This document shows positions 10,346-19,966 of a DNA stretch of 64,000 bases, piece after piece. This DNA is from Metaphire vulgaris (taxonomy: Eukaryota; Annelida; Clitellata; Crassiclitellata; Megascolecidae). Each line of letters opens with the position of its first letter. Positions within the stretch are counted from its first letter, which is position 1. Under the pieces are notes generated by a model. The model did no database searches. It saw only the letters and a list, made by a program, of their open reading frames with translations, and was not told the origin of the DNA. Both the position numbers and the translations under genes were made by a program. The DNA lies in contig CM030865.1 of the NCBI GenBank assembly GCA_018105865.1, positions 8,179,198 to 8,243,197 on the forward strand, read 5' to 3'.

Positions 10346-11419
10346 AGTGCACTAAAGTATGGGACCACTGGGGGAGGGCAGGCATTCAATAAGGGGCACT
10401 GACACCCTGCCTTCTTTGAGGGGCCTCCTCTGCCAATTGACCTATGACCCATGTGACCCATCGAGCGTTGATGACCCATTTGGCCCACGATCTGTTGACC
10501 CATTAGTGAAATTCACGGCAAACAACAAAAATCACGTAATTTCGTGAATAATTTCTACAGGCCCTATTGTATAGGGAACCATAGAAGTACGTCGGAGCTC
10601 AACGCCACTGCCAACGTATTTTTACGTATACAGTAAATAGGGCCTACGCGTATATTTTTGGACAAATTAATTATACGTACGATACGCGTATAATTCCAGT
10701 GGATATAACGTACGGTCGAATCTTGGTCAATACACTAAACAGAAATTCGCCGCCACGACCGCCAATTTACAACGGCCTCTCATAAGTTCGAATTTGACTG
10801 GCACTTCAGACGCAACTTGCATCATGAAAAGTAAAATCTAAGATACCAATAAGCCTAATTATTTTTGCCATCGAATAGAAATTCGCTCCCAAATTCCATG
10901 AATCCCTAACGCCACCAATCTGGACGCATGCTCTGGTTTTCATCATTAATATAGTATGTTATACAGTAATATGGTAGGCCTACCGCCTACGCAACGGATA
11001 AAAGATATTATTCGGACTACTACAGCAGCATCTCGGCCGCGTCTTCCGCGCAGCGCACACCGTCCGTATATGGCACTCCGTCCACAATCTCTGCTTCCTC
11101 GCTTTCACAAACCTTCGAACAAGAGCGCTTACATGTAGATTGATGACCACAAATCTTCGTTTTCCGGAAACAATGACATAATTCTTCAGTAATAGGGGCC
11201 TACAGACTTTTTTTACCTTAGTTACATCAGATATTGCGATTGGTAGTTTTTGAAGTGGTTGAAGCCTATATGTGCATAGTCATTAGTCACTCTAAAAATG
11301 TTACCTGTAGGCTTATTGCTTTCTTTCAATATATTAAAGCACCTGTGACGTTGATTGTGCGTGCTGACCAGTTTCGCCAGCCAACGTTCTTCTTTCAGTT
11401 TGTTTACCGACAATGTTAG
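10346..11419. other. Intronic sequence without a gene
   Basis: A short region at about 10420-10510 repeats TGACCCAT-like words. The remainder has scattered TAGGCCTA words and no recognisable gene. Confidence 0.4.
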
Positions 11420-11677
11420 TTCTGTCTAAGTAAGTAAAACGAAATTTCCGTAGGGCTTCCCAAATGCTTGGCACAGTGCATCAGCTATTCACGAGCGCTC
11501 AATCCGGGTGAAATCCATAGTCCGTGGCTGTCATTGTAGATAGATGCAGGTAGGCAGCCGCTTTCTGTGGAGGAGGATGATAGGCCTAGCAAGATTTGCG
11601 GTGGGTAAACCAGGCCTACGTGGTGAGGTTTTCGCCCTAGAACTCCTTGAAAACAGGGGTTTTTATTTGCTTTCGGA
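11420..11677 (-). mobile_element. LINE 3' tail fragment
   Basis: Read on the minus strand it ends in the tail-like ACTTACTTAG. It shares ACGAAATTTCC, GCTTGG and TTCACGAGCGCTCAATC with the larger copy at 29041-29700. Coding similarity is not visible in this short piece. Confidence 0.6.
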
Positions 11678-11815
11678 ATCAATCAATCAATAAACTTCTA
11701 TGGCGCCACTATCATAATGCCCAGGGCATCAGCCGATGGCGCACCAAATCCAAATAGAATTAGAGCCAGGTCAATCCGGAAGATCGAAAGGGTGATGGGG
11801 CTGGTCTACGCGAAC
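11678..11815 (-). mobile_element. LINE 3' UTR fragment of a second family, (TTGA)n tail
   Basis: On the minus strand this carries TTGACCTGGCTCTAATTC, GGATTTGGTGCGCCAT, CTGATGCCCTGGGCATTATG and a (TTGA)n end. It matches the 3' ends of the copies at 60.2-61.1 kb and 44.1-44.3 kb. It abuts the tail of another LINE, so one copy probably inserted beside or into the other. Confidence 0.8.
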
Positions 11816-12119
11816 AAGCAATACAGTATAGAAGTTTGTTTTAACGTGCCTGGCAGTCTGTAAAATTTAGTACGTCATATCCGAGGTACGTTATATCCAT
11901 TTTCCAATACTATCCAATACGGTAGCGCATCACATTGCGGTACGTTACAACCTAGTTCTATTTGAAGTTATACTGGAGTAAGATAAGAAACTTTAAGAAA
12001 GATGTCTAAAACTTTGTAAATAAGGAGTTTAAACGCATCGGCGTAGTCCTGGAGTTGCCATCGGATTAGTCTAGACAAGTCGGATGCACGAGCTTCAATA
12101 AACGCCTGCAAAATGCTCA

Positions 12120-12122
<3 letters not shown>

Positions 12123-12156
<34 letters not shown>

Positions 12157-12235
12157 TGATTTTAAGCGGTTTAGGAGGTTAAGTAGGCCTGTGTGAAAAC
12201 CACTGATGTAATTAACCATCTGCATTTGAACGATG
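12123..12235 (-). repeat. SINE-like hairpin repeat with (TAA)n
   Basis: (TAA)n is followed by ATGATTTTAAGCGGTTTAGG, GTTAAGTAGGCCTGTGTG and AAAACCACTG. This is the least interrupted copy of the family and shows what the 1755/6944 halves looked like before insertion. Confidence 0.65.
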
Positions 12236-12489
12236 ACTTAAGCGATGTCATCCAATGAATGTTACTGTAGTTATCATTTTGCGCGTCGCTAATGGCTAAT
12301 GGTGTGTTTTCACTTCTTAAGAGAAGCATCGAAAGATACTGAGGTCTGGATTCTGTGTGCGACAGATAAAGTCAACGAAAACGAAAAAAGACTTTTAGAA
12401 GAAAATATGTAGAAAATTCATTATCATGCAATTTATTAGTAACTAATCATATTATTGTTGTCGTTATTCCTATTACATGTTGGAACCAA

Positions 12490-13445
12490 AGGCACATTAC
12501 TGAGTCCGGCTATAAGTAAATAAATTAAATAACAGTTATCTTATACAAATAAAAATGAATGAAAAACAGTCTAAAGCAGAAAGAAATATGGTAGTCGTAA
12601 CAGATATGTCTTTAGATGTCTCTTAAAGGATGACAGAGAATTGGATGATTTCACAGATATCGGTAGATCGTTCCATGTCTTTGGCCCCGACACTGCAAAT
12701 GACCTAGGAACGATCTACCGATATCTGTGAAATCATTTGAGCATCAGAGCGCAGGGACAGTTGCAACTTTCGTAATGTTGTCGGTACGAAATATTCCTGA
12801 GGGGTAATCTGGGGCAATCTGGTCTGTGGACTTGAATGCGAGAAGAGAATTTTTGTACGTAATTCTCTCTCGAAATTTGAGCCAGTGAAGTCAGTGAAGT
12901 CAGTGATGTGCCATGTGGTCACGACGTCCAGCACCAAAGACAAACCTTGCGTTCTAACGCCGACTGTAGACGATTCAACTCGTAGTCAGGTAGGCCATGA
13001 TGAAGGCTGTTACAGTAATCCACTTTAGGCATTAGAATAAAATGTCACCAAGCCGGCAAATCTAGTTATGGGAAGAAACTCTCGTATTTCTCAAAGCCTT
13101 TGCAATATCAAGAAGCAAGATCTGACAGGGGCGGAAACGTGTTTAGCAAACAACAGCTTTTAGTAAAGGATCACTTCAAGATTACCTGGGCTCTTGATGC
13201 AGGGATATATACATCTTGAAGAGAAGATCATAAAGTAGAAAACTTTTATCATTCCAAGAAGAACTGAACCAGTTTTAAGCTAGTTTTTCGATGGATTCAT
13301 TTTCAGTCGATTTTTTCTCAGCCAATCATCCAAACTGTAGGCATACGACATGCAGGCCTCCATAGCTTCAGCCAAATCAAGACTGTGTTCTTTCAGGCAA
13401 CTTGAATATATTTGAGAGTCATCTGCATAGAAGCGAGACTGTTGA
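12490..13445 (-). mobile_element. L2/CR1-like LINE, downstream part (interrupted)
   Basis: The minus-strand translation gives SRFYADDSQIYSSCLKEHSL and LDDWLRKNRLKMNPSK, reverse-transcriptase motif C (Y-A-D-D) and the following strand. Farther along, ERELRTKILAF and IAPDYPSGIF match the C-terminal region of such elements. The upstream RT part lies at 13866-14130, separated by an RTE-like insertion. Frame breaks show it is dead. Confidence 0.7.
12646..12738. repeat. Perfect inverted repeat of about 30 bp inside the LINE remnant
   Basis: GATTTCACAGATATCGGTAG plus ATCGTTCC is followed about 30 bases later by the exact reverse complement GGAACGAT, then CTACCGATATCTGTGAAATC. It looks like a local inverted duplication of LINE coding sequence. 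Confidence 0.85.
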
Positions 13446-13462
13446 CCATCATCATCATCATT

Positions 13463-13527
<65 letters not shown>

Positions 13528-13530
13528 AGT
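13446..13530. repeat. (ATC)n tract, 3' tail of the RTE-like insertion
   Basis: On the minus strand this is a (GAT)n tail directly after the RTE-like coding end. The same arrangement occurs at 51.43 kb. Confidence 0.85.
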
Positions 13531-13865
13531 TGCTTCCTGCCAGCTCATTAGCGGCAATAGCTAGACACAAAACTTTTCCATTTATCTTTTTCCGTTGATA
13601 ATCTCATTCCATCTATTATTGTCATTTGATATCTTTCGAAGTCTTCTTTGATGTTATCTATCCACTTTTTCCTGGGTCTTCCTCTTTCTCTTTTGCCTTC
13701 TTTGTATGTGTAGAGTGCTTTATATGGGAGTCTGTTGCTTTTCATTCTATTTACGTGTCCATACTATCTAATTCTAAGTCTTCTTGTTCTGATTTTATCT
13801 ATTGTTGCCTCTTTCATCCCCAGACTTTTCTTCAGGAAAACCATTGCCATGACCATGCCATGCGT
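13531..13865 (-). mobile_element. RTE-like non-LTR fragment inserted in the L2/CR1-like LINE
   Basis: The translation includes KSLGMKEATIDKIRTRRLR, MKSNRLPYKALYTYKEGKRE and RGRPRKKWIDNIKEDFE. The GRPRKKWIDN tail is the usual C-terminus of this group of elements. The piece is bracketed on both sides by the other LINE (IIETHG before it, SRFYADD after it) and ends in (GAT)n. It is 5'-truncated. Confidence 0.75.
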
Positions 13866-14130
13866 TTCAATTATTCTGAACGGGTCTGTAGTATACAATA
13901 AGAACATAATCGGACCGAGAACACCTTTCAGGTTGTTGTGGATCCGGGTAAGACTGTGTCCTTTCAGATAAATAGGATCTGATCCAGTCAGGCATTTTTG
14001 ACGTACCGCCAAACGAAATCTTCAAACGATGTAGCAGAATTTCATGATCGACGGTATCAATTTCTATCAAATGCGGATGACATGTCAAGAAGTGTGGAAG
14101 TATAATTATAGGCCTGCACAATGCCACGAA
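13866..14130 (-). mobile_element. L2/CR1-like LINE, upstream RT part
   Basis: The minus strand gives TVDHEILLHRLKISFG, WIRSYLSERTQ and (in another frame) GVLGPIMFLLYT. These are RT palm motifs equivalent to the FDTVDH and GSVLGPLLF blocks of L2/CR1 elements. Several frameshifts are present. It is continuous in order with 12490-13445 once the RTE-like insertion is removed. Confidence 0.75.
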
Positions 14131-14263
14131 CATGTAATAGTTGAAGACTCTAATCATCGCATTGTAACGAATTTTTAGTCGAGCATTCGCTTGTTCATGC
14201 TAATGGCTGAAGTAATCTTCAGAGGCCCTATTAGTAATAATGTCTGGCGTTTTTCCTGTTTAG

Positions 14264-14743
14264 AGCAAGCAGCCACCAACACCGCGCTCGAACTGTTGGA
14301 TCCAAAATCTACAGTGGTTGGAATAACACAGGCACTTACCCAACCTTCAACCACTGTGTCATCCTCAGCCACCTCGTCATCAGCATCACCTCCAACATCC
14401 CAGTCCTCCGTGATTTCCACGTCTGAAACTGTTTCCCTTCTGATCCCTTTAACTGCAGCCTCCGAGCACCCGTTGACAAGTGGAACGCAAACAAGTGGCA
14501 CCCACAGACCCACTGTTAACTCTATCACTTCAACTTCGTCATCCACCGCAATGCAAACAACTATAGCAAATGGTCTGTCTTCACCCTCAGTTGTGTCGGT
14601 CAAAACAACTCCCGTAACACCAACAACATTATCACCAACATCACTGTCGCTGCAGCCGTCATCGGCGACTCTGGCTGTCGTTTCATTGGTATCGGCTCCG
14701 ATAACGAGTGACAGGCCACGGACCGAAGCGACTGCAATTCCAG
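14264..14743 (+). CDS. MAM-domain receptor-like protein, mucin-like stalk exon
   Basis: The acceptor TTTTTCCTGTTTAG and donor CAG|GTGAGG are strong, and the 480-nt exon enters and leaves in phase 1. It matches exon C upstream and the transmembrane exon downstream. The product is dominated by Ser, Thr, Ala, Pro and Val (for example TTVSSSATSSSASPPTSQSS) with no Cys. This composition is typical of densely O-glycosylated extracellular stalks. The role as a stalk between the MAM domain and the membrane is inferred from order. The minus-strand open frame over the same bases is a shadow. Confidence 0.75.
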
Positions 14744-14869
14744 GTGAGGTCTTAATTTTCCAGTCCGCACTTCTACCCCACTTTACAACAGATCACCTCA
14801 TTTTTTAAGAAAGTGCCTAAACTGCAAACAAAATGTGTTTATCTGTGTGTAGTCCACAGCCTCTACTAA

Positions 14870-14965
14870 GCTGTGGAGCAGACTTGGCTGGGTCACCGGG
14901 TCACATTTTGAGACCCGGTGACCCAGTGACCCGAAAAAAGTAACCCGGTGACCCACTCATTGGTT
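14870..14965. repeat. GGTGACCC-type palindromic short repeat
   Basis: ACCGGGTCAC, GACCCGGTGACCCAGTGACC and CCCGGTGACCCA repeat and can pair with one another within about 90 bases. Confidence 0.7.
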
Positions 14966-15427
14966 CTAATTTTTTGTGCTAACTACTCAAGACCACTTTT
15001 GACTTTTTCGATTATTTCCCTGTAATCCATTATAACTATAACTCTAATATATTCTTAACCTAAGGACACGAGAAAAACTTTAAATATATTGTTTTTAAAC
15101 CAAAAGAAATATTCGAATATTTATCAATGACGTCAAGTAAACGTTGTCGACATACCATAGAATTTTTCATTACATTTTATAACATTCCATAGAGTAATAA
15201 TAACAAGCAGTTGTACACAGGGACCACGGATTTCTATAAATATACCTGGATGTAGGATACTAGCTTACAGCCTGCGGCAACAAGCCACCATCTTGCACCT
15301 CGTATTGTTGTGAACTAGCCGGTATCTTCACACTTGCCTGTATGGGTAGATCTTAGGATTTCAGCCCAATTAAACAACATGATCATTATTTTAGTCTTCC
15401 CATCCTGTCAGTAGTCTAACGTCTAGG

Positions 15428-15618
15428 CAGTGGCGGCTCCAGGATTTGGCAAGTGGGGGGGGGCGTTGGGGTGGCAACTTCTAGTCATGGGGGAAGGGGC
15501 AACCATTTGTTGTTAGGTATGTAGTATTAAGCATAGGGTCCCAACAGGGGGGCCACTCGGGGGACCAGGCACTCAATAGGGGCACGGGCCTTCTGGCTCC
15601 CCGGTGGAGCTGCCACTG
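15428..15618. mobile_element. hAT-like MITE, CAGTGGCGG family, copy 1
   Basis: The ends are CAGTGGCGGCTCCAGG and GGTGGAGCTGCCACTG. The flanks CGTCTAGG and CGTGTGGG agree at 6 of 8 positions, a plausible decayed duplication. Inside are GGTGGCAACTTCTA, CAACCATTTGTTGTTAGG and GGCACTCAATAGGGGCACGG. Confidence 0.8.
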
Positions 15619-15717
15619 CGTGTGGGGGGGAATTTCCATCCACCCATGGAACATTTTGGGGGGGAAGATTTTTAAACAGGGGGAATTCCCCCAGAGAAAG
15701 GCCTAGAATAAACACTG
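15619..15717. mobile_element. Fragment of the CAGTGTTTATTCTAG MITE family
   Basis: It contains GGAATTTCCATCCACCC and ends GGCCTAGAATAAACACTG, as do the two complete copies at 49.06 and 49.86 kb. The left end is missing. Confidence 0.65.
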
Positions 15718-15776
15718 CAATTATTAACAAATGAATTGAATATAGTGCCAGGAACGACCCTAGAATATCAGTCCAG

Positions 15777-15955
15777 CAGTGGCGGCTCCACCGGGGGGCC
15801 AGGGGAGGCCCCGTGCCCCCTATTGAGTGCCTGGCCCCCCAGTTGAGACCCTTTACTTAATGCTACATACATTAAACAACAAATGGTTGGCCCCTCATGA
15901 TTAGAAGTTGCCACCCCAACGGCCCCCCACTTGCCAAATCCTAGAGCCGCCACTG
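15777..15955. mobile_element. hAT-like MITE, CAGTGGCGG family, copy 2 (reverse orientation)
   Basis: The ends are CAGTGGCGGCTCCACC and TAGAGCCGCCACTG, flanked by a perfect 8-bp duplication CAGTCCAG (15769-15776 and 15956-15963). The 8-bp duplication is the best evidence for the hAT assignment of this family. Confidence 0.9.
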
Positions 15956-15965
15956 CAGTCCAGCC

Positions 15966-16898
15966 CAGGATTATTTCTAGGATTGTGAATTTGGAGGTAT
16001 TGGGGAAATCTGGGGTGTGTGGTTATTTCTCGGATTGTAGGATTGTGAATTTGGGAGGGTGTTGGAAAAATTGGGGGTGTTGGAACTTTGAAGTCTCTGT
16101 GGGGGCGTGTGTGGTTATTTCTCGGATTGTAGGATTGTGAATTTGGGAGGGCGTCGGGAAAATTTGGGGGTGTTGGAACTTTGAAGTCTCTGTGGGGGCG
16201 TGTGTGGTTATTTCTCGGATTGTAGGATTGTGAATTTGGGAGGGCGTCGGGAAAATTTGGGGGTGTCTCGGAACTTTGAAGTCTCTGCCGAAAAGGCTGA
16301 CAAGCAAAAAAACGTTATCAAGTCTCAAAAAAGGCTGACAAGCAAAAAAAGGTCATCCGAGAATAAAAGTTGGGGGCGTCCTTCTCCATTTATGGGCTGT
16401 TCAGGGCCAATTAGTATGCATTTTTTATGCATACCATTGTCACACTACCAAATCTTGGGGAGTGTCGACCTCAAATTTGTATTCCTTGTAACTATAGTGA
16501 CTATAACTAGTCACATTTTGCAAGTAACTAGCACAGCACTACTCGCCACCTTGCTAGTATACAGGGATGTTTTTACCGCCCCCCAACACCCCAACACTCT
16601 CCCTTCCAATTTGAGGTCGCCCCCCAAATTTGGCAATGTGACAATGGTATGCATACAAAATGCATATTAATTAGCCCTGAACACCCACCCCCCCCCATGG
16701 AGAAGGCCACCCCCAAATTTTATTCTCAGATGACCTTTTTTGTCAGACTTTCTAACGTTTTTTTGCTTGTCGGCCTTTTTTGGGAGAGACTTCCAAATTC
16801 CGACACCCCCAAATTCACAATCCTACAATCCTAGAAAATAACCACACACCCCCAGATTTTCCCGATTCCCCAAATTCACAATCCTAGAAATAACCCTG
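15966..16898. mobile_element. Palindromic MITE with CAGG(G)TTATTTCTAGG ends
   Basis: The left end CAGGATTATTTCTAGGATTG and the right end CAATCCTAGAAATAACCCTG are near-perfect inverted repeats. Within, 16023-16290 is a 90-93 bp unit in three tandem copies. Two longer inverted arms sit inside around GCATACCATTGTCACA and TGTGACAATGGTATGC. Relatives lie at 45402-45591 and about 50670-50815. Three GACAAGC-type words occur inside. Confidence 0.8.
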
Positions 16899-17010
16899 CT
16901 GATGGGGTAAGAAGGCTTAACATCCAGCTGCACGGTTTTCATCAATGAAAGACGCCTTACTAAATAAAAGAGCAGTGTGAAATAAAATGAATGTAGATGA
17001 ATGATACAAT

Positions 17011-17397
17011 CAGTGGCGGCTCCAGGATTTGGCAAGTGAGGGGGGTCGATGGAGACTCAGTGTTTTATCCAGACTCCAGGTCTTTGGGGGGGGAAATTGA
17101 GGCTTTCGAGGGGATCGACTTGGTTGGAGGGAAAAGACAGCTTAATGTAAATTGTGTGTAAGTGCTGGGATTGGGATTGGGGGGGGGGAGAATTTTGAGG
17201 TGGGGGAAATCTCCCCTCCTAACACTCTTGTACAAAATACTGGTTGGGGTAGCAATTTCTAATCATGGGCCAACCATTTGTTGTTAGGTAAGTAGTATTA
17301 AGTAATGTAGTGTATAGGGTCCCAACAGGGGGCCACTGGGGGCAGGCACTCAATAGGAGGGGCACGGGCCCCTGGGACCCCTGTGGAGCCGCCACTT
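17011..17397. mobile_element. hAT-like MITE, CAGTGGCGG family, copy 3 (with internal insertion)
   Basis: The ends are CAGTGGCGGCTCCAGG and TGGAGCCGCCACTT. The flanks are GATACAAT and GATACAAA, 7 of 8 matching. About 150 bases in the left half (with runs of G and GGGGGAAATC) resemble the CAGTGTTTATTCTAG family, suggesting a nested remnant. Confidence 0.8.
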
Positions 17398-17689
17398 GAT
17401 ACAAATATCGACAAATGAATTGAATATAGTGCCAGGAACGACCCTAGAAGATCCAGTCCAGCATCTCCACCTTGCTAGTATAGCAGTGTCGGCTGAAGAA
17501 TACGAGTAGCAGTATGGCCGCTCTGGTTGGCGCGCTGACCTCACTGCTGCGTGCAGCGGCTATAGGCCAAGCGCTATCCAGTTATAAATAGAAATCCGTG
17601 ACAGGGACAGGAAAACTCATACCGACCAATCACAATAGGCGTCGTTCGTTCCGACCAATCACAGGCGTCGTTCGTTCGTTCGTTCGTAG

Positions 17690-17788
17690 CATTAAGTATA
17701 GGGTCCCAACTGGGGGGCCACTGGGGGGGCAGGCTCTCAGTAGGGAGCGCGGGCCCCCTGGCCCCCCCCCCCGGTGGAGCCGCCACTG
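17690..17788. mobile_element. hAT-like MITE, CAGTGGCGG family, copy 4 (5'-truncated)
   Basis: It retains GCATTAAGTATAGGGTCCCA and the right end GGTGGAGCCGCCACTG. The left part is replaced by a short TTCG/TTCGTTCG repeat. Confidence 0.75.
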
Positions 17789-18011
17789 GCTGGGTTAGAT
17801 AGCTCGAGAAGGAACATTAGTGTTACAGTCGAACCATCTAACAACCGGCCACGCTAGGCAACTTGAAAGGTGCCAAACTTAAATTAGCCAGTGAGGAAGT
17901 TTGGATGTTTATCTGTAGTCAAGCAATTAGAATCGGCAGTTGCGTTCATGTACCTATTAACTGCACCAGCGTACGTGCTCTGGAAATTGAAATGATACAA
18001 GGCGGAGAGAG

Positions 18012-18016
<5 letters not shown>

Positions 18017-18059
<43 letters not shown>

Positions 18060-18080
18060 AGAGAGAGAGAGAGAGAGAGT
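18017..18080. repeat. (TA)n-(GA)n microsatellite
   Basis: A TA run directly followed by a GA run. The Tyr/Ile and Ser/Leu frames over it are artefacts. Confidence 0.9.
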
Positions 18081-18313
18081 GTGATGGTAGCTTTTGTGAA
18101 GACTTCGGACAAATGCAATCCATTCTTTGCGATCATTTGAAAGACGACGACATTCATTGTCAAACCAGGGCGTAAGTGGCCTATGTCTGGCTCTCACTGC
18201 CTGTTTCGGTAGTAATTTTTCATTCGCCATCTTGGAGAGGCTTACAGATCGAAGGAAGTGGGCATCTTCAGAGCAAAAGCCTCGAAAGTTGTACGTTGAA
18301 GCCCAAATTCCAG

Positions 18314-18413
18314 TTCGACGTGTTTGTCGTCAGAGTTTCGCTGTCGCACAGGTGAATGCATTCCACTGAATCTCCAGTGCAGTGGAATTTCTGAATACAA
18401 AGATGGCAGTGAT
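18314..18413 (+). pseudogene. Decayed LDL-receptor class A (LDLa) exon in the intron before the transmembrane exon
   Basis: The frame reads TCLSSEFRCRTGECIPLNLQ, then CSGISEYKDGSDE. It fits LDLa modules (FRC, GECIP, C, DGSDE), but the fifth Cys is Tyr and no sixth Cys follows. The nearest acceptor (ATTCCAG) gives phase 2, and no good donor follows. An intact exon here would need phase 1 on both sides, since the mucin-like and transmembrane exons already join in phase 1. It is therefore read as a lost module of the same receptor gene. Alternative: an exon of a nested, unrelated gene. Confidence 0.5.
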
Positions 18414-18550
18414 GAAAAGTTACGAAGCTTTCAGATTCTTTCGAAGGTTTATGAGGATGCCTCGATCCATCGGTCAGTTGCTGAGCTAAGAGTATTTTGC
18501 TCGGTAGGCTTCCGAAATGCGTGAAATCTATAGCTGTCTATTATCTATAG

Positions 18551-18610
18551 TGTGATTTAAAGTGGCTTAGGAGGCATTACTGCCTCTGTGAAAGCCACTA
18601 GGAGCGCTAA
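18551..18610 (-). repeat. SINE-like hairpin repeat, best-paired copy
   Basis: AGTGGCTT pairs with AAGCCACT and GAGGCA pairs with TGCCTC around a TTAC loop (18561-18599). In other copies the outer arms read AGTGGTTT and AAACCACT, so both arms changed together. Confidence 0.65.
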
Positions 18611-18746
18611 CGGAGCTTGAACCTCGCTCCGTCAGCCTACCGCTCCAGCGCGTAACCTACTCCTGCCATCTTCCGCCCTCCGTCATTTCTTCAAGTACAG
18701 TAATACTTGACTCACAAATTTCTCATTGCATTCTATGCCTGAGGCC

Positions 18747-18925
18747 CAGTGGCGGCTCTAGGATTTGGCAAGTGGGGGGGGCCGTTGGGGTGGCAACTTC
18801 TAATAATGGGGGGCCAACCATTTGTTGTTTAATGTATGTAGCATTAAGTATAGGGTCCCAACTGGGGAGCCAGTCACTCAATAGGGGGGACGGGCCCCCC
18901 TGGCCCCCCGGTGGAGCCGCCACTG
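18747..18925. mobile_element. hAT-like MITE, CAGTGGCGG family, copy 5
   Basis: The ends are CAGTGGCGGCTCTAGG and GGTGGAGCCGCCACTG, with a perfect 8-bp duplication CTGAGGCC (18739-18746 and 18926-18933). It is complete and similar to copy 1 throughout. Confidence 0.9.
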
Positions 18926-18933
18926 CTGAGGCC

Positions 18934-19625
18934 CCAACTTAATAACGGAATTTCGAAAAGAAAATTTCGACCTATTTTATGGGCGAAATTTTCCGTTTAA
19001 ACGCTAGATCTTTAATCTGTAAAGCACAAAATCATTAGGGGCCTAATGCATCGATGGAGTTTGCAGAGGACTGGCTGGTTTTCATTCCCTGGAAAGAATT
19101 AATTATGTGAACATACAAATGATTTCAAATGTCAAATGAAATTCCTTAAAGTCTTATATACGTTCATCCGAACAGTAGATATGAAATGTGTGTACCTTTC
19201 CAGAGGCAACTTAGCATTAACATACAAACTTTTATGCCTGACCACCTTTTAGCACTGGGTCAGTGCATATAGGGCGGAAAATTGAAAGTACGTATGATTT
19301 AAGATATGATTCAAATTATTACATGTATAGGTCTATTGGATACAATCAATTTGAAAGAAGCCTTATTTTATTCGCAAGTGTTCAATTTTAAATATCTTTC
19401 GATTAGATTTAATATTGTATATGCAAAAATAAGATAATTTATATATAAGCAGCAATCGTATTGCCTATTTTGCAATGTCGTTCAACTTTATAAGCATTAT
19501 AAACTTAGCTACATCCATAGATTGAATCAAAGTGTAGTGTAGGCATAAATGTAAATATAGTTTGCTAATTGTATGGTCGAAATTATTTGTCTATAAGTAT
19601 TATTATTGAATAATTATTATGGAAG
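18934..19625. other. End of the intron before the transmembrane exon
   Basis: A+T-rich sequence without recognisable repeats or genes. Confidence 0.4.
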
Positions 19626-19966
19626 AAGTGGACGGAACCTTTCGACCGACAAGTCAAGAACCTGGAGCGAGTGATAACGACGATGGTGGTGATGACGATG
19701 ATGAAGTCGACGGCAGAGGGGCGTCGGCTGCAGATGCTGCCACCAATGATAATAGCACTGGGCTGGCCATTGGCATCATCCTCGCCATTATGGTTGCAGG
19801 AGCATGTACAGCCGCCATCTTGTATCGCAGAAGAAAGAACGGGAAGAAGAGCACTTACATCACATTTGGTAATCCCAGTTACAGTCGTGAACACCTTCCG
19901 GTCAATGACTTCGGTCTCGACAGTCCTCTGACACTGTCCTCCAATGGCTACACTGTCCTTGCGTAG
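19626..19966 (+). CDS. MAM-domain receptor-like protein, last exon (transmembrane helix and NPSY tail)
   Basis: The first ATG in frame (19619) is preceded at once by an in-frame stop, so the exon more likely begins after the AG at 19624-19625 (or 19627-19628). Both choices are phase 1, matching the mucin-like exon. An acidic stretch (DNDDGGDDDDEVDG) leads to the membrane segment GLAIGIILAIMVAGACTAAI. RRRKNGKK follows as a stop-transfer signal, then a tail of about 40 residues ending YTVLA. The tail contains FGNPSY, an NPxY motif that in LDL-receptor-type tails binds PTB-domain adaptors for endocytosis. The product is a single-pass type I surface protein; ligand and pathway are unknown. Confidence 0.75.

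Noticed and set aside
13280..13570. Poly-Asp protein
   Set aside because: A (GAT)n tail fused by chance to LINE reverse-transcriptase residues.
14175..14603. 142-residue minus-strand frame
   Set aside because: It is the shadow of the plus-strand mucin-like exon, which has better splice sites, matching phases and composition.
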